Below are positions 15,059 through 24,069 of a DNA stretch of 42,292 nt, one piece after another. Every line of letters starts with the position of its first letter. The first letter of the stretch is position 1. Below the pieces are notes generated by a model that was given only the letters and a program-made list of their open reading frames with translations, did no database searches and was not told where the DNA came from. This stretch comes from an uncultured Bacteroidaceae bacterium. Lineage in GTDB: Bacteria; Bacteroidota; Bacteroidia; Bacteroidales; Bacteroidaceae. The stretch covers positions 1 through 42,292 of the forward strand of contig CAKQYA010000021.1 of the NCBI GenBank assembly GCA_934293005.1, in the 5' to 3' direction. Made by a program: the position numbers and the translations under genes.

Positions 15059-16306
15059 ATGTCATTTGAAAGATTCATAGCCAGAAGGATTTATTCCGAC
15101 AAAACAGATGACGGGGAACGTTTTTCCCGTCCTGCTGTGCGTGTGGCCATGCTTGGTGTGGCTATAGGATTGGCTGTGATGATAGTAAGCCTGGCTGTAG
15201 TGCTCGGTTTTAAGAGGGAAATAAAATCGAAGGTTGTTGGCTTCGGCGGCAACATACAAGTGATCAGCCTCACGCAGAATCAGAAATATGAGATACTGCC
15301 AATCAACACTGATGCCGCTGTGGTGAACAAGGTAAGAACCGTGGGAAATGTCAGTCACATACAGCAGATAGCCACTCGTTTGGGTATGCTTAAGACAGAG
15401 GATGATTTTAGAGGACTCACCTTCAAGGGTGTTGGCAGCGACTACGACAGCACATTTCTCTGTTCATGCATTGTCGATGGCCATATGCCGCATTTTTTAG
15501 AGTCTAAGCCTTCGAACGAGATTCTTATTTCGAGAAAAGTTGCAGATGACCTCGGCCTCAAAGTGGGAGGGAAGGTTTTTGCTTATTTCATGGGTGACGA
15601 GTCGATGAGAGCTCGCCGGTTTAAGGTGACAGGCATATATGTCACCAATATGGACGATTATGACAAAAACCTTGCTTTCACAGATATATACACTATCCGT
15701 AAACTCAATGGATGGGAACGAGGCATGTCGACAGGCATGGAAATATCTGTGAAAGACATTGATTATCTCGATCAGACAGTAAATGATCTGCACTTTCTCC
15801 GTGAAATGAAAAATGATAGCGGTGCGATGATTGGCGTGTTCAGTATAAAGGATTTGGCTGCTCACACTTTTGCGTGGCTCGATGTGCTTGACATGAATGT
15901 GGTTATGATACTCGTGCTGATGATACTTGTCAGCGCCTTTACCGTAGTGAGCGGACTGCTGATAGTCATGCTTGAACGAATCAACATGATTGGCACGCTA
16001 AAAGTGCTTGGCGCTACAAACAAGACTGTGAGGCAGATATTTGTGCGTTTCAGCATAATGCTCGTTGGCAGAGGAATGCTTTGGGGCAATGCGGCAGGAT
16101 TGATAATCTGCTTGATACAGAAACAATTTCACATTGTGTCGCTTGACGCTTCAACCTACTACATCGACTCTGTCCCTATTGAATTTGACTGGTTGCTTAT
16201 TGTGGCTGTGAATGTGGTGACATTCATGATATCTGGCATCGTCATTTGGGGCAGCTCGCATCTCATCAGCATAGGCAAACCGGCTTCGACACTCAGATTT
16301 GAGTGA
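15059..16306 (+). CDS. LolC/E-like FtsX-family ABC transporter permease
   Basis: A 415-residue inner-membrane protein. It has an N-terminal membrane helix (about 28-52, VAMLGVAIGLAVMIVSLAVVL), a periplasmic domain (about 55-265) and three C-terminal helices (about 280-310, 325-350, 375-400), the standard FtsX/LolC topology. The start MSFERFIARRIYS is usual for this Bacteroidota group. By family it partners an ATPase to extract lipoproteins from the inner membrane for transfer to the outer membrane; no ATPase gene is adjacent. valS begins 56 bases downstream, so co-transcription is likely. Confidence 0.85.
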   Translation: MSFERFIARRIYSDKTDDGERFSRPAVRVAMLGVAIGLAVMIVSLAVVLGFKREIKSKVVGFGGNIQVISLTQNQKYEILPINTDAAVVNKVRTVGNVSHIQQIATRLGMLKTEDDFRGLTFKGVGSDYDSTFLCSCIVDGHMPHFLESKPSNEILISRKVADDLGLKVGGKVFAYFMGDESMRARRFKVTGIYVTNMDDYDKNLAFTDIYTIRKLNGWERGMSTGMEISVKDIDYLDQTVNDLHFLREMKNDSGAMIGVFSIKDLAAHTFAWLDVLDMNVVMILVLMILVSAFTVVSGLLIVMLERINMIGTLKVLGATNKTVRQIFVRFSIMLVGRGMLWGNAAGLIICLIQKQFHIVSLDASTYYIDSVPIEFDWLLIVAVNVVTFMISGIVIWGSSHLISIGKPASTLRFE

Positions 16307-16362
16307 TGGAGCAAGCTGCATGAACAATATAACGAATAGAAATAAATAATACATATCAAACT

Positions 16363-19089
16363 ATGGAGTTGGAAAAGAAATACAACCCTTCTGACATTGA
16401 AGGCAAATGGTATCAGTATTGGCTTGACCATAAGCTCTTCGCCAGCAAACCTGACGCAAGACAGCCATACACCATCGTGATACCTCCACCAAATGTGACT
16501 GGTGTGCTCCACATGGGACACATGCTGAACAACACCATCCAGGATATCCTTATTCGCAAAGCGCGTCTTGATGGCAAGAACGCATGCTGGGTGCCTGGCA
16601 CTGACCACGCATCCATTGCCACTGAAGCAAAGGTGGTGAACCGTCTTGCGGAGCAGGGCATCAAGAAGCGCGACCTTACCCGTGAGGAATTCTTGAAGCA
16701 TGCATGGGCTTGGACTGACGAGCATGGAGGCATCATCCTTAAGCAGCTCCGCCGTCTTGGCGCATCTTGCGACTGGGACCGCACAGCATTCACTATGGAT
16801 GAAAAGCGCAGCGAGAGCGTGCTCAAAGTTTTTGTCGACCTTTATAAGAAAGGACTCATTTACCGTGGATTGCGTATGGTCAACTGGGACCCAAAAGCGC
16901 AGACGGTGCTTTCTACAGAGGAGGTAATATACCGAGACGAGAAGAGCCATCTCTTCCATCTTCGTTACTATGTTGCAGATGCCGACACTAATCCTGTTGT
17001 GCCAACGGGGGATGAGAACGAAATAATACATAAGGATGAGAATGGCCGCTACTATGCAGTGGTTGCCACCACACGTCCTGAGACAATAATGGGCGACACC
17101 GCTATGTGTATCAACCCTAAAGACCCCAAGAACCAGTGGCTTCGTGGTCATAAAGTCATAGTGCCGCTGGTGGGCCGTGTCATACCTGTGATAGAAGACC
17201 GCTATGTTGATGTGGAGTTTGGCACAGGATGCTTGAAGGTGACGCCTGCTCACGATGTCAACGACTATGCTCTTGGCAAGACACACAATCTTGAGATTAT
17301 TGACATCTTTAATCCTGATGGCACAATATCTGAAGCTGCTGGCATGTATGTGGGACAAGACCGCATGGAAGTGCGCAAGCAGATTGCTGAAGATCTCAAA
17401 TCGGCAGGGTTGATGGAGAAGATCGAGGACTACGATAATAAGGTTGGCTATTCTGAGCGCAACCAAGACACTGCCGTTGAGCCGCGTCTCTGCAAGCAGT
17501 GGTTCCTTTCCATGAAGCATTTTGCCGACATTGCCCTTCCTCCTGTGCTCGATGGCAAGATAAAGTTCTATCCAACAAAATATGTGACAACATACCGCAA
17601 TTGGTTGGAGAACATACAAGATTGGTGTATCTCGCGCCAGCTTTGGTGGGGACACCGCATTCCGGCCTATTTCCTTCCTGCTGCTGAAGGCGAGGAAGAA
17701 AAATATGTTGTAGCTCTCACTCTTGAAGAGGCTTTGGAGGAGGCTCGCAAGATTAAAGGTTATGAAAACATCACTGCCGATCAGCTCACACATGATGAGG
17801 ATGCTCTCGACACATGGTTCTCATCGTGGCTCTGGCCAATATCGCTTTTTGATGGAATCAACAACCCTGGCAATGAAGAGATAAACTACTACTATCCTAC
17901 AGCAGATCTCGTCACTGGTCCAGATATCATTTTCTTCTGGGTGGCGCGTATGATTATGGCGGGTGAGGAATATATGAAGGATGTTCCATTCCGCAATGTT
18001 TACTTCACTGGCATTGTACGTGACAAACTTGGGCGCAAGATGTCGAAATCTCTTGGCAACTCTCCAGACCCTCTTGGCCTTATCGACAAATATGGAGCTG
18101 ATGGTGTGCGTATGGGCATGCTTCTCTCTGCACCTGCAGGCAATGACATTCTCTTTGATGAGTCGCTGTGTCAACAGGGTGCTGCATTCTGCAATAAGAT
18201 ATGGAATGCATTCCGTCTTGTTCAAGGATGGCATGTGAACAATGCCATTGCTCAGCCTGAGGAGAACAAAAAGACCATAGCATGGATGGAGGCTGTCATC
18301 CGCACCACTGTTGCTGAGATAAATGACCTCTATTCTAAGTATCGTCTCAATGAAGCTCTTATGGCAGCTTTCAAGCTTTTCACAGATGAGTTTTCTGGTT
18401 GGTATCTCGAGATGATAAAACCTGCGTATCAGGCTCCTGTAGATGCTTGCACTCTTGCTGCTACACTCGGTTTCTTCGAGCAACTGATGAAGATTATACA
18501 TCCGTTCATGCCATTCATCACAGAAGAGCTTTATCAGCATATCACTGAGCGCAAGGACGGTGAAAGCATAATGGTGGATCCTCTTGTCATTTCAAATCCA
18601 ACAGCCGACGATGCTGTCATCATTGCTGAATATGACCAGATCAAACAGATTATCTCAGGTGTTCGTGCTGTGCGCCAGAGCAAGAACATATCTCCACGTG
18701 AGCCACTTGCGTTGGAGATTGTGGCTGCAGCTGAGGATAATGTGACCAAATGCGCTTCGCTCTCAGCTATCATTAAGAAAATGGCCTCTCTCTCGGAGAT
18801 GATCTATGCTGACACAAAGAGCGATGACACGTCTGCGTTCATGATTGGCACTGCAGAGTATGCTGTGCGTCTTGGAAACCTTATAGACACTGAGGCTGAA
18901 ATACAAAAGATGGAAGCTGAACTCAAGCACCTTCAAGGTTTCCTCATTGGTGTGCAGAAGAAACTCAGCAATGAGCGTTTTGTGGCTAATGCTCCTGCCC
19001 AAGTCGTAGAACTTGAGCGCAAGAAGCAGAGCGACGCTGAGACAAAGATTGCGGCTCTCACTGAAAGCATAGCTAAACTTAAAGGTTGA
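16363..19089 (+). CDS. valS: Valyl-tRNA synthetase
   Basis: Charges tRNA-Val. The 908-residue class I synthetase carries the HIGH variant HMGH at 50-53 (PPPNVTGVLHMGH), the CP1 editing domain (about 190-350, with TTRPETIMGDTA), KMSKS at about 559-563 (GRKMSKSLGNSPDP), an anticodon-binding helical domain (about 640-780) and a C-terminal coiled-coil arm (about 840-908), typical of ValS. Length is normal. It follows the permease gene by 56 bases and is followed by a strong terminator. No T-box is expected in this phylum and none was seen. Confidence 0.98.
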   Translation: MELEKKYNPSDIEGKWYQYWLDHKLFASKPDARQPYTIVIPPPNVTGVLHMGHMLNNTIQDILIRKARLDGKNACWVPGTDHASIATEAKVVNRLAEQGIKKRDLTREEFLKHAWAWTDEHGGIILKQLRRLGASCDWDRTAFTMDEKRSESVLKVFVDLYKKGLIYRGLRMVNWDPKAQTVLSTEEVIYRDEKSHLFHLRYYVADADTNPVVPTGDENEIIHKDENGRYYAVVATTRPETIMGDTAMCINPKDPKNQWLRGHKVIVPLVGRVIPVIEDRYVDVEFGTGCLKVTPAHDVNDYALGKTHNLEIIDIFNPDGTISEAAGMYVGQDRMEVRKQIAEDLKSAGLMEKIEDYDNKVGYSERNQDTAVEPRLCKQWFLSMKHFADIALPPVLDGKIKFYPTKYVTTYRNWLENIQDWCISRQLWWGHRIPAYFLPAAEGEEEKYVVALTLEEALEEARKIKGYENITADQLTHDEDALDTWFSSWLWPISLFDGINNPGNEEINYYYPTADLVTGPDIIFFWVARMIMAGEEYMKDVPFRNVYFTGIVRDKLGRKMSKSLGNSPDPLGLIDKYGADGVRMGMLLSAPAGNDILFDESLCQQGAAFCNKIWNAFRLVQGWHVNNAIAQPEENKKTIAWMEAVIRTTVAEINDLYSKYRLNEALMAAFKLFTDEFSGWYLEMIKPAYQAPVDACTLAATLGFFEQLMKIIHPFMPFITEELYQHITERKDGESIMVDPLVISNPTADDAVIIAEYDQIKQIISGVRAVRQSKNISPREPLALEIVAAAEDNVTKCASLSAIIKKMASLSEMIYADTKSDDTSAFMIGTAEYAVRLGNLIDTEAEIQKMEAELKHLQGFLIGVQKKLSNERFVANAPAQVVELERKKQSDAETKIAALTESIAKLKG

Positions 19090-19139
19090 TATGCTTAATG
19101 GATAATGACAGGGTTCATTTTGTTGGCTCCTGTTTGCAG

Positions 19140-19186
19140 AAATATCAGAGGACACTTCGTGTTGCATGAAGTGTCCTCTGATATTT
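19140..19186 (+). terminator. valS terminator
   Basis: A perfect 19-bp inverted repeat (AAATATCAGAGGACACTTC and complement) with a 9-base loop, followed by TT then a T-rich tract on the plus strand. Confidence 0.88.
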
Positions 19187-19194
19187 TTGATTTT

Positions 19195-19301
19195 AACCCA
19201 TATCGGTCATTAGGCAGAAAAAATGATTTACTCAATGAATATTGCCATTGGCATAGCTCAGCAAGACAATCCTGTTACGCAGCGAATCCTGATTGGGTTT
19301 T
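19195..19301. repeat. Dispersed element copy C (short form, about 107 bp)
   Basis: The left end AACCCATATCGGTCATTAG and the right end GAATCCTGATTGGGTTTT are imperfect inverted copies of each other and match the ends of copies A and B. The inside keeps CATTGGCATAGCTCAG, resembling the hairpin core GGCATAGCTGAC of copy A, but is about 85 bases shorter. Confidence 0.65.
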
Positions 19302-19321
19302 CAGCATGTGACACCCATGAA

Positions 19322-19363
19322 AAAGTATCTTAGGATACTTGGCCAAGTATCCTAAGATACTTT
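19322..19363. repeat. 42-bp perfect palindrome of AAGTATC/GATACTT units
   Basis: Two 21-base halves are exact reverse complements with no spacer. Each half is itself a small hairpin: AAGTATC-TTAG-GATACTT then GGCC then AAGTATC-CTAA-GATACTT. A further TGGC-AAGTATCC follows at 19363-19375, then CTCTTTTTTTT. It may act as a bidirectional or tex-side terminator, or be a REP-like unit. Confidence 0.85.
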
Positions 19364-19500
19364 GGCAAGTATCCTTACCCTCTTTTTTTTGACGAACTTT
19401 TGCTTGTTGCTGAATTGTCTTTTATAATAGCCTATTCATACGTTCTTAAAAAAGAAAGGGCATGCATTGTCTTTGCGCAACGAGCCGCATTTCTCATTTA

Positions 19501-19566
19501 TGTGCGAAATGCTTTTGATTTCATTCCTTTTAATGTGTGAAATGCTTATGATTTCATTCCTTTCAT
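19501..19566. repeat. 33-bp tandem duplication across the tex stop codon
   Basis: Unit 19501-19533 and unit 19534-19566 agree at 29 of 33 positions. The second contains the tex stop codon (19546-19548). At the same place the first has TTT, which reads AAA (Lys) on the coding strand. Confidence 0.8.
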
Positions 19567-21717
19567 GCTGAGCTGCATTCTCCCTCGTTTGAGGTCTATG
19601 CCAATTACTTTTACTGTGACATGCTGATGCAGCTGCACGTAGTCGGCAGGGTCTTTCACGTATGTGTCGGAGAGCTCGCTGATGTGAACCAATCCCTTTG
19701 TGTGAACACCCACATCAACGAAGCAGCCGAAGTTTGTGATATTGGTGATGATTCCAGGAAGAATCATGCCTACCTGCACATCCTCCAGTTCTTTCACATC
19801 TTTGCAGAACTCAAACACGGTCAACTGCTGACGCGGATCTCGTCCAGGCTTGTCAAGTTCCTGCATGATGTCTTGCAGGGTGGGCAAGCCCACTTTGTCG
19901 GTCACATAGTTGTTGATGTTGATTTTGCCTCGCAGCTCTATATCAGCCATCAGTTCGGCTACAGTGCTTTTAATGTCTTTTGCCATTTTCTCCACTATGG
20001 CATAGCTTTCCGGGTGCACGGCACTGTTGTCGAGTGGTTGCTTGCCGCCGCTCACACGCAAGAATCCTGCTGCTTGTTCAAAAGCTTTTGGACCAAGCTT
20101 GGGCACTTTCAGCAATTCGCGGCGAGATGTGAATGCACCATTTTCTGCTCTGTAGTTGACAATGTTCTGTGCTATGGCAGGGCCAAGTCCGGATATATAT
20201 GTGAGCAGATGCTTGCTGGCCGTGTTGACGTTTACTCCGACCTTGTTTACGCACATCTCAACAGTTTGGTCGAGTGAATGTTTCAGTTCTTTTTGGTCCA
20301 CGTCTTTTTGGTATTGGCCCACGCCTATAGAACTTGGGTCAATTTTGACAAGTTCGGCGAGAGGATCCATGAGACGTCGGCCTATGCTTACAGCGCCTCT
20401 CACTGTCACGTCATAGTCGGGAAACTCTTCGCGAGCCACCTTGGATGCTGAATAGATGCTCGCACCATCTTCGCTGACTACAAATATCTGAATGTCGGCT
20501 GGCAGTCCCAGACCCCTGATGAAATCTTCAGTCTCTCTGCTGGCTGTGCCATTGCCAATAGATATGGCTTCTATCTTATATTGGCGCACAAGCGACAGAA
20601 TCTTGCCAGCTGCTGCTGCCTTCTCATTCTTGGGAGGGTGTGGGTAGATGGCTTCGTTGTGGAGCAGGTTGCCTTCGGCATCAAGACACACCACTTTGCA
20701 TCCTGTGCGGAAACCAGGATCGAGTGCCAACACGCGTTTTTGTCCAAGAGGGGCAGACATGAGCAGCTGTTCCAGATTTTTCACAAAGATTCGTATGGCT
20801 TCTTTATCGGCCTTCTCCTTGGATATGTTTGCGTATTCGGTTTCTATGCTTGGCTTTATGAGACGCTTGAATGCATCTTCCACTGCATCCCATACGAGTT
20901 CGGCCGATTTGCTTGAGTTGCGCAGGAAGATGCGGTCAAGACGGTCCAAGCATTTGTTGTCATCGCCAGATATGCTCACTTTAAGCACGCCTTCGGCCTC
21001 TCCTCTGCGCATGGCCAAAAGACGGTGTGATGCACAACGAGACAGTCGCTCTGAAAAATCAAAGTAATCTCTGTATTTCTGCGCTTTCTCTTCCCATTCT
21101 TTTTCTTCTTCTTCCGATTTTGTTTTGGGCTTCACCTTTGACGAGGTTATGACAGCCCCTTTCTTGAAGTCGAAGCGCACAGCATTGCGAGCCTCCTCGC
21201 TTTCGCTTGCCATCTCTGCAATGATGTCTTGCGCGCCTTGTATGGCTTCTTCAACGCTGTTCACTCCCTTTTCATTGTTGATGTAGCTCTTTGCCTTCTT
21301 TGCCACATCGGCATGCGGGTCTTGCAGGAGAAGGAATGTGGCTAAAGGCTCAAGGCCTTTCTGACGCGCTGCTTCAGCACGTGTTTTGCGCTTTGGCTTG
21401 AATGGGAGATAGATGTCTTCAAGTTCGGTGCTTTCCCACGACGTCTCGATGCGTTTCTTCAACTCATCGGAGAGTTTGCCTTGTTCTTCAATGGTCTTGA
21501 GTATGGTTTCTTTGCGTTTTGCAAGTTCCTTATACTTGTCGAGGTTGTCGTTGATGCTTGCCACCTGCACTTCGTCAAGTGAGCCTGTGGCTTCTTTTCT
21601 GTATCGGCTGATGAAGGGGATGGTGCATCCTTCTTCCAGCAGTTGTATAGTATTGCTTATCTGCCTCTCGTTGATTCCTGTGGCTTTCGAAATCAGTGTG
21701 GCAAAAATCTGTTCCAT
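19546..21717 (-). CDS. tex: Tex-family RNA-binding transcription accessory protein
   Basis: A 723-residue cytoplasmic nucleic-acid-binding protein. It has the N-terminal Tex helical domain (CTIPFISRYRKEATGSLDE at about 31-49), an YqgF/RNase H-like domain (LALDPGFRTGCKVV, about 330-455), helix-hairpin-helix motifs (YISGLGPAIAQNIVNYR and ELLKVPKLGPKAFEQAAGFL, about 505-560) and a C-terminal S1 domain (about 645-720, VGMILPGIITNITNFGCFVDVG). Length is slightly below the roughly 770 of E. coli YhgF. Family members affect transcription and RNA turnover; a precise reaction is not known. It lies 46 bases after rfbA on the same strand. Its last codons sit in a 33-bp duplication; reading through the stop would add 15 residues. 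Confidence 0.93.
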   Translation of the reverse strand: MEQIFATLISKATGINERQISNTIQLLEEGCTIPFISRYRKEATGSLDEVQVASINDNLDKYKELAKRKETILKTIEEQGKLSDELKKRIETSWESTELEDIYLPFKPKRKTRAEAARQKGLEPLATFLLLQDPHADVAKKAKSYINNEKGVNSVEEAIQGAQDIIAEMASESEEARNAVRFDFKKGAVITSSKVKPKTKSEEEEKEWEEKAQKYRDYFDFSERLSRCASHRLLAMRRGEAEGVLKVSISGDDNKCLDRLDRIFLRNSSKSAELVWDAVEDAFKRLIKPSIETEYANISKEKADKEAIRIFVKNLEQLLMSAPLGQKRVLALDPGFRTGCKVVCLDAEGNLLHNEAIYPHPPKNEKAAAAGKILSLVRQYKIEAISIGNGTASRETEDFIRGLGLPADIQIFVVSEDGASIYSASKVAREEFPDYDVTVRGAVSIGRRLMDPLAELVKIDPSSIGVGQYQKDVDQKELKHSLDQTVEMCVNKVGVNVNTASKHLLTYISGLGPAIAQNIVNYRAENGAFTSRRELLKVPKLGPKAFEQAAGFLRVSGGKQPLDNSAVHPESYAIVEKMAKDIKSTVAELMADIELRGKININNYVTDKVGLPTLQDIMQELDKPGRDPRQQLTVFEFCKDVKELEDVQVGMILPGIITNITNFGCFVDVGVHTKGLVHISELSDTYVKDPADYVQLHQHVTVKVIGIDLKRGRMQLSMKGMKS

Positions 21718-21763
21718 TGGTTTTGTGATTAATATGGTCTTCTGCAGCTTTTATAGTATTTGT

Positions 21764-22654
21764 TTAAAGCTCTCCAAAGTATTTTGTGTCGGCCAGTTTC
21801 ATCAGATACTGCCCATACTGGTTCTTTATCATAGGCTTGGCCAGTTCGCGAAGTTTTTCTGTAGTGATCCATCCTTGGCGATACGCTATGCCTTCGAGGC
21901 ATGCAATCTTCAGGCCTGTGCGTTTTTCAAGCACCTCGATGAAGGTTGAAGCCTCGGATAGAGAGTCGTGTGTGCCAGTGTCGAGCCAAGCGAAGCCGCG
22001 GCCGAGCAACTGCACCTTTAGGTTGTGCTCTTGCAGAAACTCTTGGTTGACAGTGGTGATTTCCAGTTCGCCGCGTGGTGATGGCTTGATGTTCTTTGCC
22101 ACTTCCACCACCTTGTTTGGATAGAAATATAAGCCTACGACGGCATAGTTGCTTTTAGGCTCTTTAGGTTTCTCTTCGATAGAGAGACAGTTGCCATCCG
22201 AGTCGAATTCGGCAACGCCGTATCTTTCAGGATCATTGACCCAATAGCCAAACACGCTTGCTTTGCCGTTCTTAGCATTTTCCACGCATTCTTTAAGCAT
22301 GGCTGAGAAACCGCGGCCATGGAAGATGTTGTCTCCAAGCACGAGGCACACGTCATCATTGCCTACAAATTTTTCTCCAATGATGAATGCTTGCGCAAGA
22401 CCGTCGGGCGAAGGTTGCTCTGCATATTCGAAATGCACTCCGTAGTCGGACCCATCGCCCAAGAGGCGCTTGAAGCCAGGCAGGTCATATGGTGTGGAAA
22501 TGATAAGGATGTCGCGTATGCCAGCAAGCATCAGTACGCTGATAGGGTAGTAGACCATTGGCTTGTCGAAAATAGGTATGAGCTGCTTGCTCACACCTTT
22601 GGTGATAGGGTAGAGGCGTGTGCCAGAACCACCAGCGAGAACGATTCCCTTCAT
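21764..22654 (-). CDS. rfbA: Glucose-1-phosphate thymidylyltransferase
   Basis: Makes dTDP-glucose from dTTP and glucose 1-phosphate, the first step toward dTDP-rhamnose for surface polysaccharide. The 296-residue product begins MKGIVLAGGSGTRLYPITKG with the nucleotide-binding G-G-S-G-T-R signature, then VSKQLIPIFDKPMVYYPISV, a metal-site Asp in LVLGDNIFHG, and EEKPKEPKSNYAVVGLYFY, all typical of RfbA. The ATG at 22654 is used because the promoter lies at 22733-22740 and upstream sequence does not fit the family. rfbB, rfbC and rfbD are not in the window; the neighbour upstream is another sugar nucleotidyltransferase. tex follows after 46 bases. Confidence 0.95.
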   Translation of the reverse strand: MKGIVLAGGSGTRLYPITKGVSKQLIPIFDKPMVYYPISVLMLAGIRDILIISTPYDLPGFKRLLGDGSDYGVHFEYAEQPSPDGLAQAFIIGEKFVGNDDVCLVLGDNIFHGRGFSAMLKECVENAKNGKASVFGYWVNDPERYGVAEFDSDGNCLSIEEKPKEPKSNYAVVGLYFYPNKVVEVAKNIKPSPRGELEITTVNQEFLQEHNLKVQLLGRGFAWLDTGTHDSLSEASTFIEVLEKRTGLKIACLEGIAYRQGWITTEKLRELAKPMIKNQYGQYLMKLADTKYFGEL

Positions 22655-22732
22655 AGTAGTATTAATTATATTATGTGTGTGAATAAAAGATGCTGACTGC
22701 AGCTTTGCAGCCTGTGTCTTATGCTTTTTATG

Positions 22733-22740
22733 CAAAGATA
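22733..22740 (-). promoter_or_regulatory. -7 box of rfbA promoter
   Basis: Minus-strand TATCTTTG, about 80 bases before the rfbA ATG; -33 poor. Confidence 0.5.
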
Positions 22741-22796
22741 ACACATTTATTCGATAAATTGTGTCTTCTTTTGTCGGAATATCATTTCTGAATGAA

Positions 22797-22831
22797 AAAA
22801 GTGCCAGACCCATATGGTATCTGGCACTTTT
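22797..22831 (-). terminator. Terminator of the nucleotidyltransferase gene
   Basis: Stem AAAAGTGCCAGA/TCTGGCACTTTT (12 bp) with an 11-base loop, followed by further Ts on the minus strand. It separates the sugar nucleotidyltransferase gene from rfbA. Confidence 0.85.
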
Positions 22832-22877
22832 CTGTGAGTATGTATTATATTATATATAATGTATGTCAGGAATATTA

Positions 22878-23798
22878 TCAGAAGAGTTTGTTTGGATAAA
22901 CGCCGTCAGCAACGAGTTTTGCAATTCTTTCCACTGTAGCTTCTCTGTCGGCAGCGTAAGTGACGCCAAACCATACAGAAGTGGTGTCGAGCACTTCTAC
23001 AGACGCTGTGCCTTCATTGATGAGCTTGTTGACCATAAGTGGGATGAAGAACTCTGCCTTGAGGTTTTCCATGTTCTTTGGGTCAGAGAGGAACTCCTTG
23101 AAATATGCTTCACTGTATTCGAAGTAGTCAGGAGTGAATCCCCACATGTTCATAGATACGGGAACCTTCTCGTCGAGAGGAATCCACTCTCCTTGCTCAT
23201 CTTTATAGCAGATGGCATTGCCTTTGTCTGCCTGGCGCATTATTTCTGTGCGCTCAACCACATCAGTAAGATGGCGATTGTTGTCATACTCGCATACACC
23301 GCGTGCCACAGAACCATTCTCTGAAAGAGTGTTGCAGCAGCGGAAGCCTACCATTGCGTATTTGTTCTTTGATCCTTCTGGGAGCTCTGAAAGGAATTTG
23401 CCTACAGACATGAACGCGTCGCGGCCATAGAAGTCGTCGCAGTTGATTACTGCGAATGGTTCCTTTATGACATCCTTGCCCATGAGCACAGCGTGGTTTG
23501 TTCCCCATGGCTTCACACGTCCTTCTGGGCATTTGAAGCCTTCTGGCAGACTGTCGATGCTCTGGAAACAAAGTTCACATGGCACTACGCCCTGATATTT
23601 TGACAGTATTTGTGTGCGGAACTGTTCTTCGAAGTCTTTGCGGATAACCCATACGATTTTGCCGAATCCAGCTTGGATGGCGTCATAGATGGAATAGTCC
23701 ATGATTGTTTCGCCATTAGGGCCGAGTCCGTCGAGCTGCTTCAGGCCGCCGTAGCGGCTTCCCATACCTGCAGCGAGGAGAAATAGTGTAGGTTTCAT
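22878..23798 (-). CDS. Sugar-nucleotide pyrophosphorylase-like nucleotidyltransferase
   Basis: A 306-residue GT-A-fold nucleotidyltransferase. The N-terminus KPTLFLLAAGMGSRYGGLKQ holds the LxAGxGxRxGGxKQ nucleotide-binding motif; a GPNGETIMDYSIYDA segment follows, GTNHAVLMG at about 99-107 and the metal-site Asp pair in VINCDDFYGRDAF. The C-terminal third (ADREATVERIAKLVADGVYP) has no second domain. Such proteins are widespread in Bacteroidales and are presumed to join a sugar 1-phosphate to a nucleotide; which sugar is unknown. It has its own terminator, and the gene before it is ilvE. Confidence 0.82.
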   Translation of the reverse strand: MKPTLFLLAAGMGSRYGGLKQLDGLGPNGETIMDYSIYDAIQAGFGKIVWVIRKDFEEQFRTQILSKYQGVVPCELCFQSIDSLPEGFKCPEGRVKPWGTNHAVLMGKDVIKEPFAVINCDDFYGRDAFMSVGKFLSELPEGSKNKYAMVGFRCCNTLSENGSVARGVCEYDNNRHLTDVVERTEIMRQADKGNAICYKDEQGEWIPLDEKVPVSMNMWGFTPDYFEYSEAYFKEFLSDPKNMENLKAEFFIPLMVNKLINEGTASVEVLDTTSVWFGVTYAADREATVERIAKLVADGVYPNKLF

Positions 23799-24001
23799 AA
23801 CAGTATGTGTTTTTTTTAAAGTTTATATAAAGTTTAATAATTAGTTGTGTCAATTCAATGCATTTGGATTATGAAAAGAAGGTGTGGCGTGGCGCTTGTT
23901 TGCGATATGTATGCTATTTTATGAGACCGCCTTTGCTGTATGGCATTTCTTTTCATATGAGGCATGATGTGCTTCTTGTCTTATTGATGCTTATTTAAGT
24001 T

Positions 24002-24050
24002 AAGGAATCTCCTCTGTCTCTTATTTGTTAGAGAAAAGAGAAGATTCCTT
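24002..24050 (-). terminator. ilvE terminator
   Basis: AAGGAATCT and AGATTCCTT close a 49-base hairpin that is extended inside by CTCT/AGAG and TCTCT/AGAGA and outside by TTATTTAA/TTAAATAA. Located 20 bases after the ilvE stop. Confidence 0.75.
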
Positions 24051-24069
24051 TTAAATAAATGAGAAAAAA

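Larger units (their letters stand above)
19090..19545. other. Repeat-dense convergent intergenic region valS-tex
   Basis: No gene. In order: valS terminator, dispersed element copy C (19195-19301), a 42-bp perfect palindrome (19322-19363) with an extra half unit and a T-tract to 19390, and a 33-bp duplication running into the 3' end of tex. Confidence 0.7.

Noticed and set aside
16159..17793. 544-residue open frame opposite valS
   Set aside because: Antisense shadow of a certain valS gene; no independent features.
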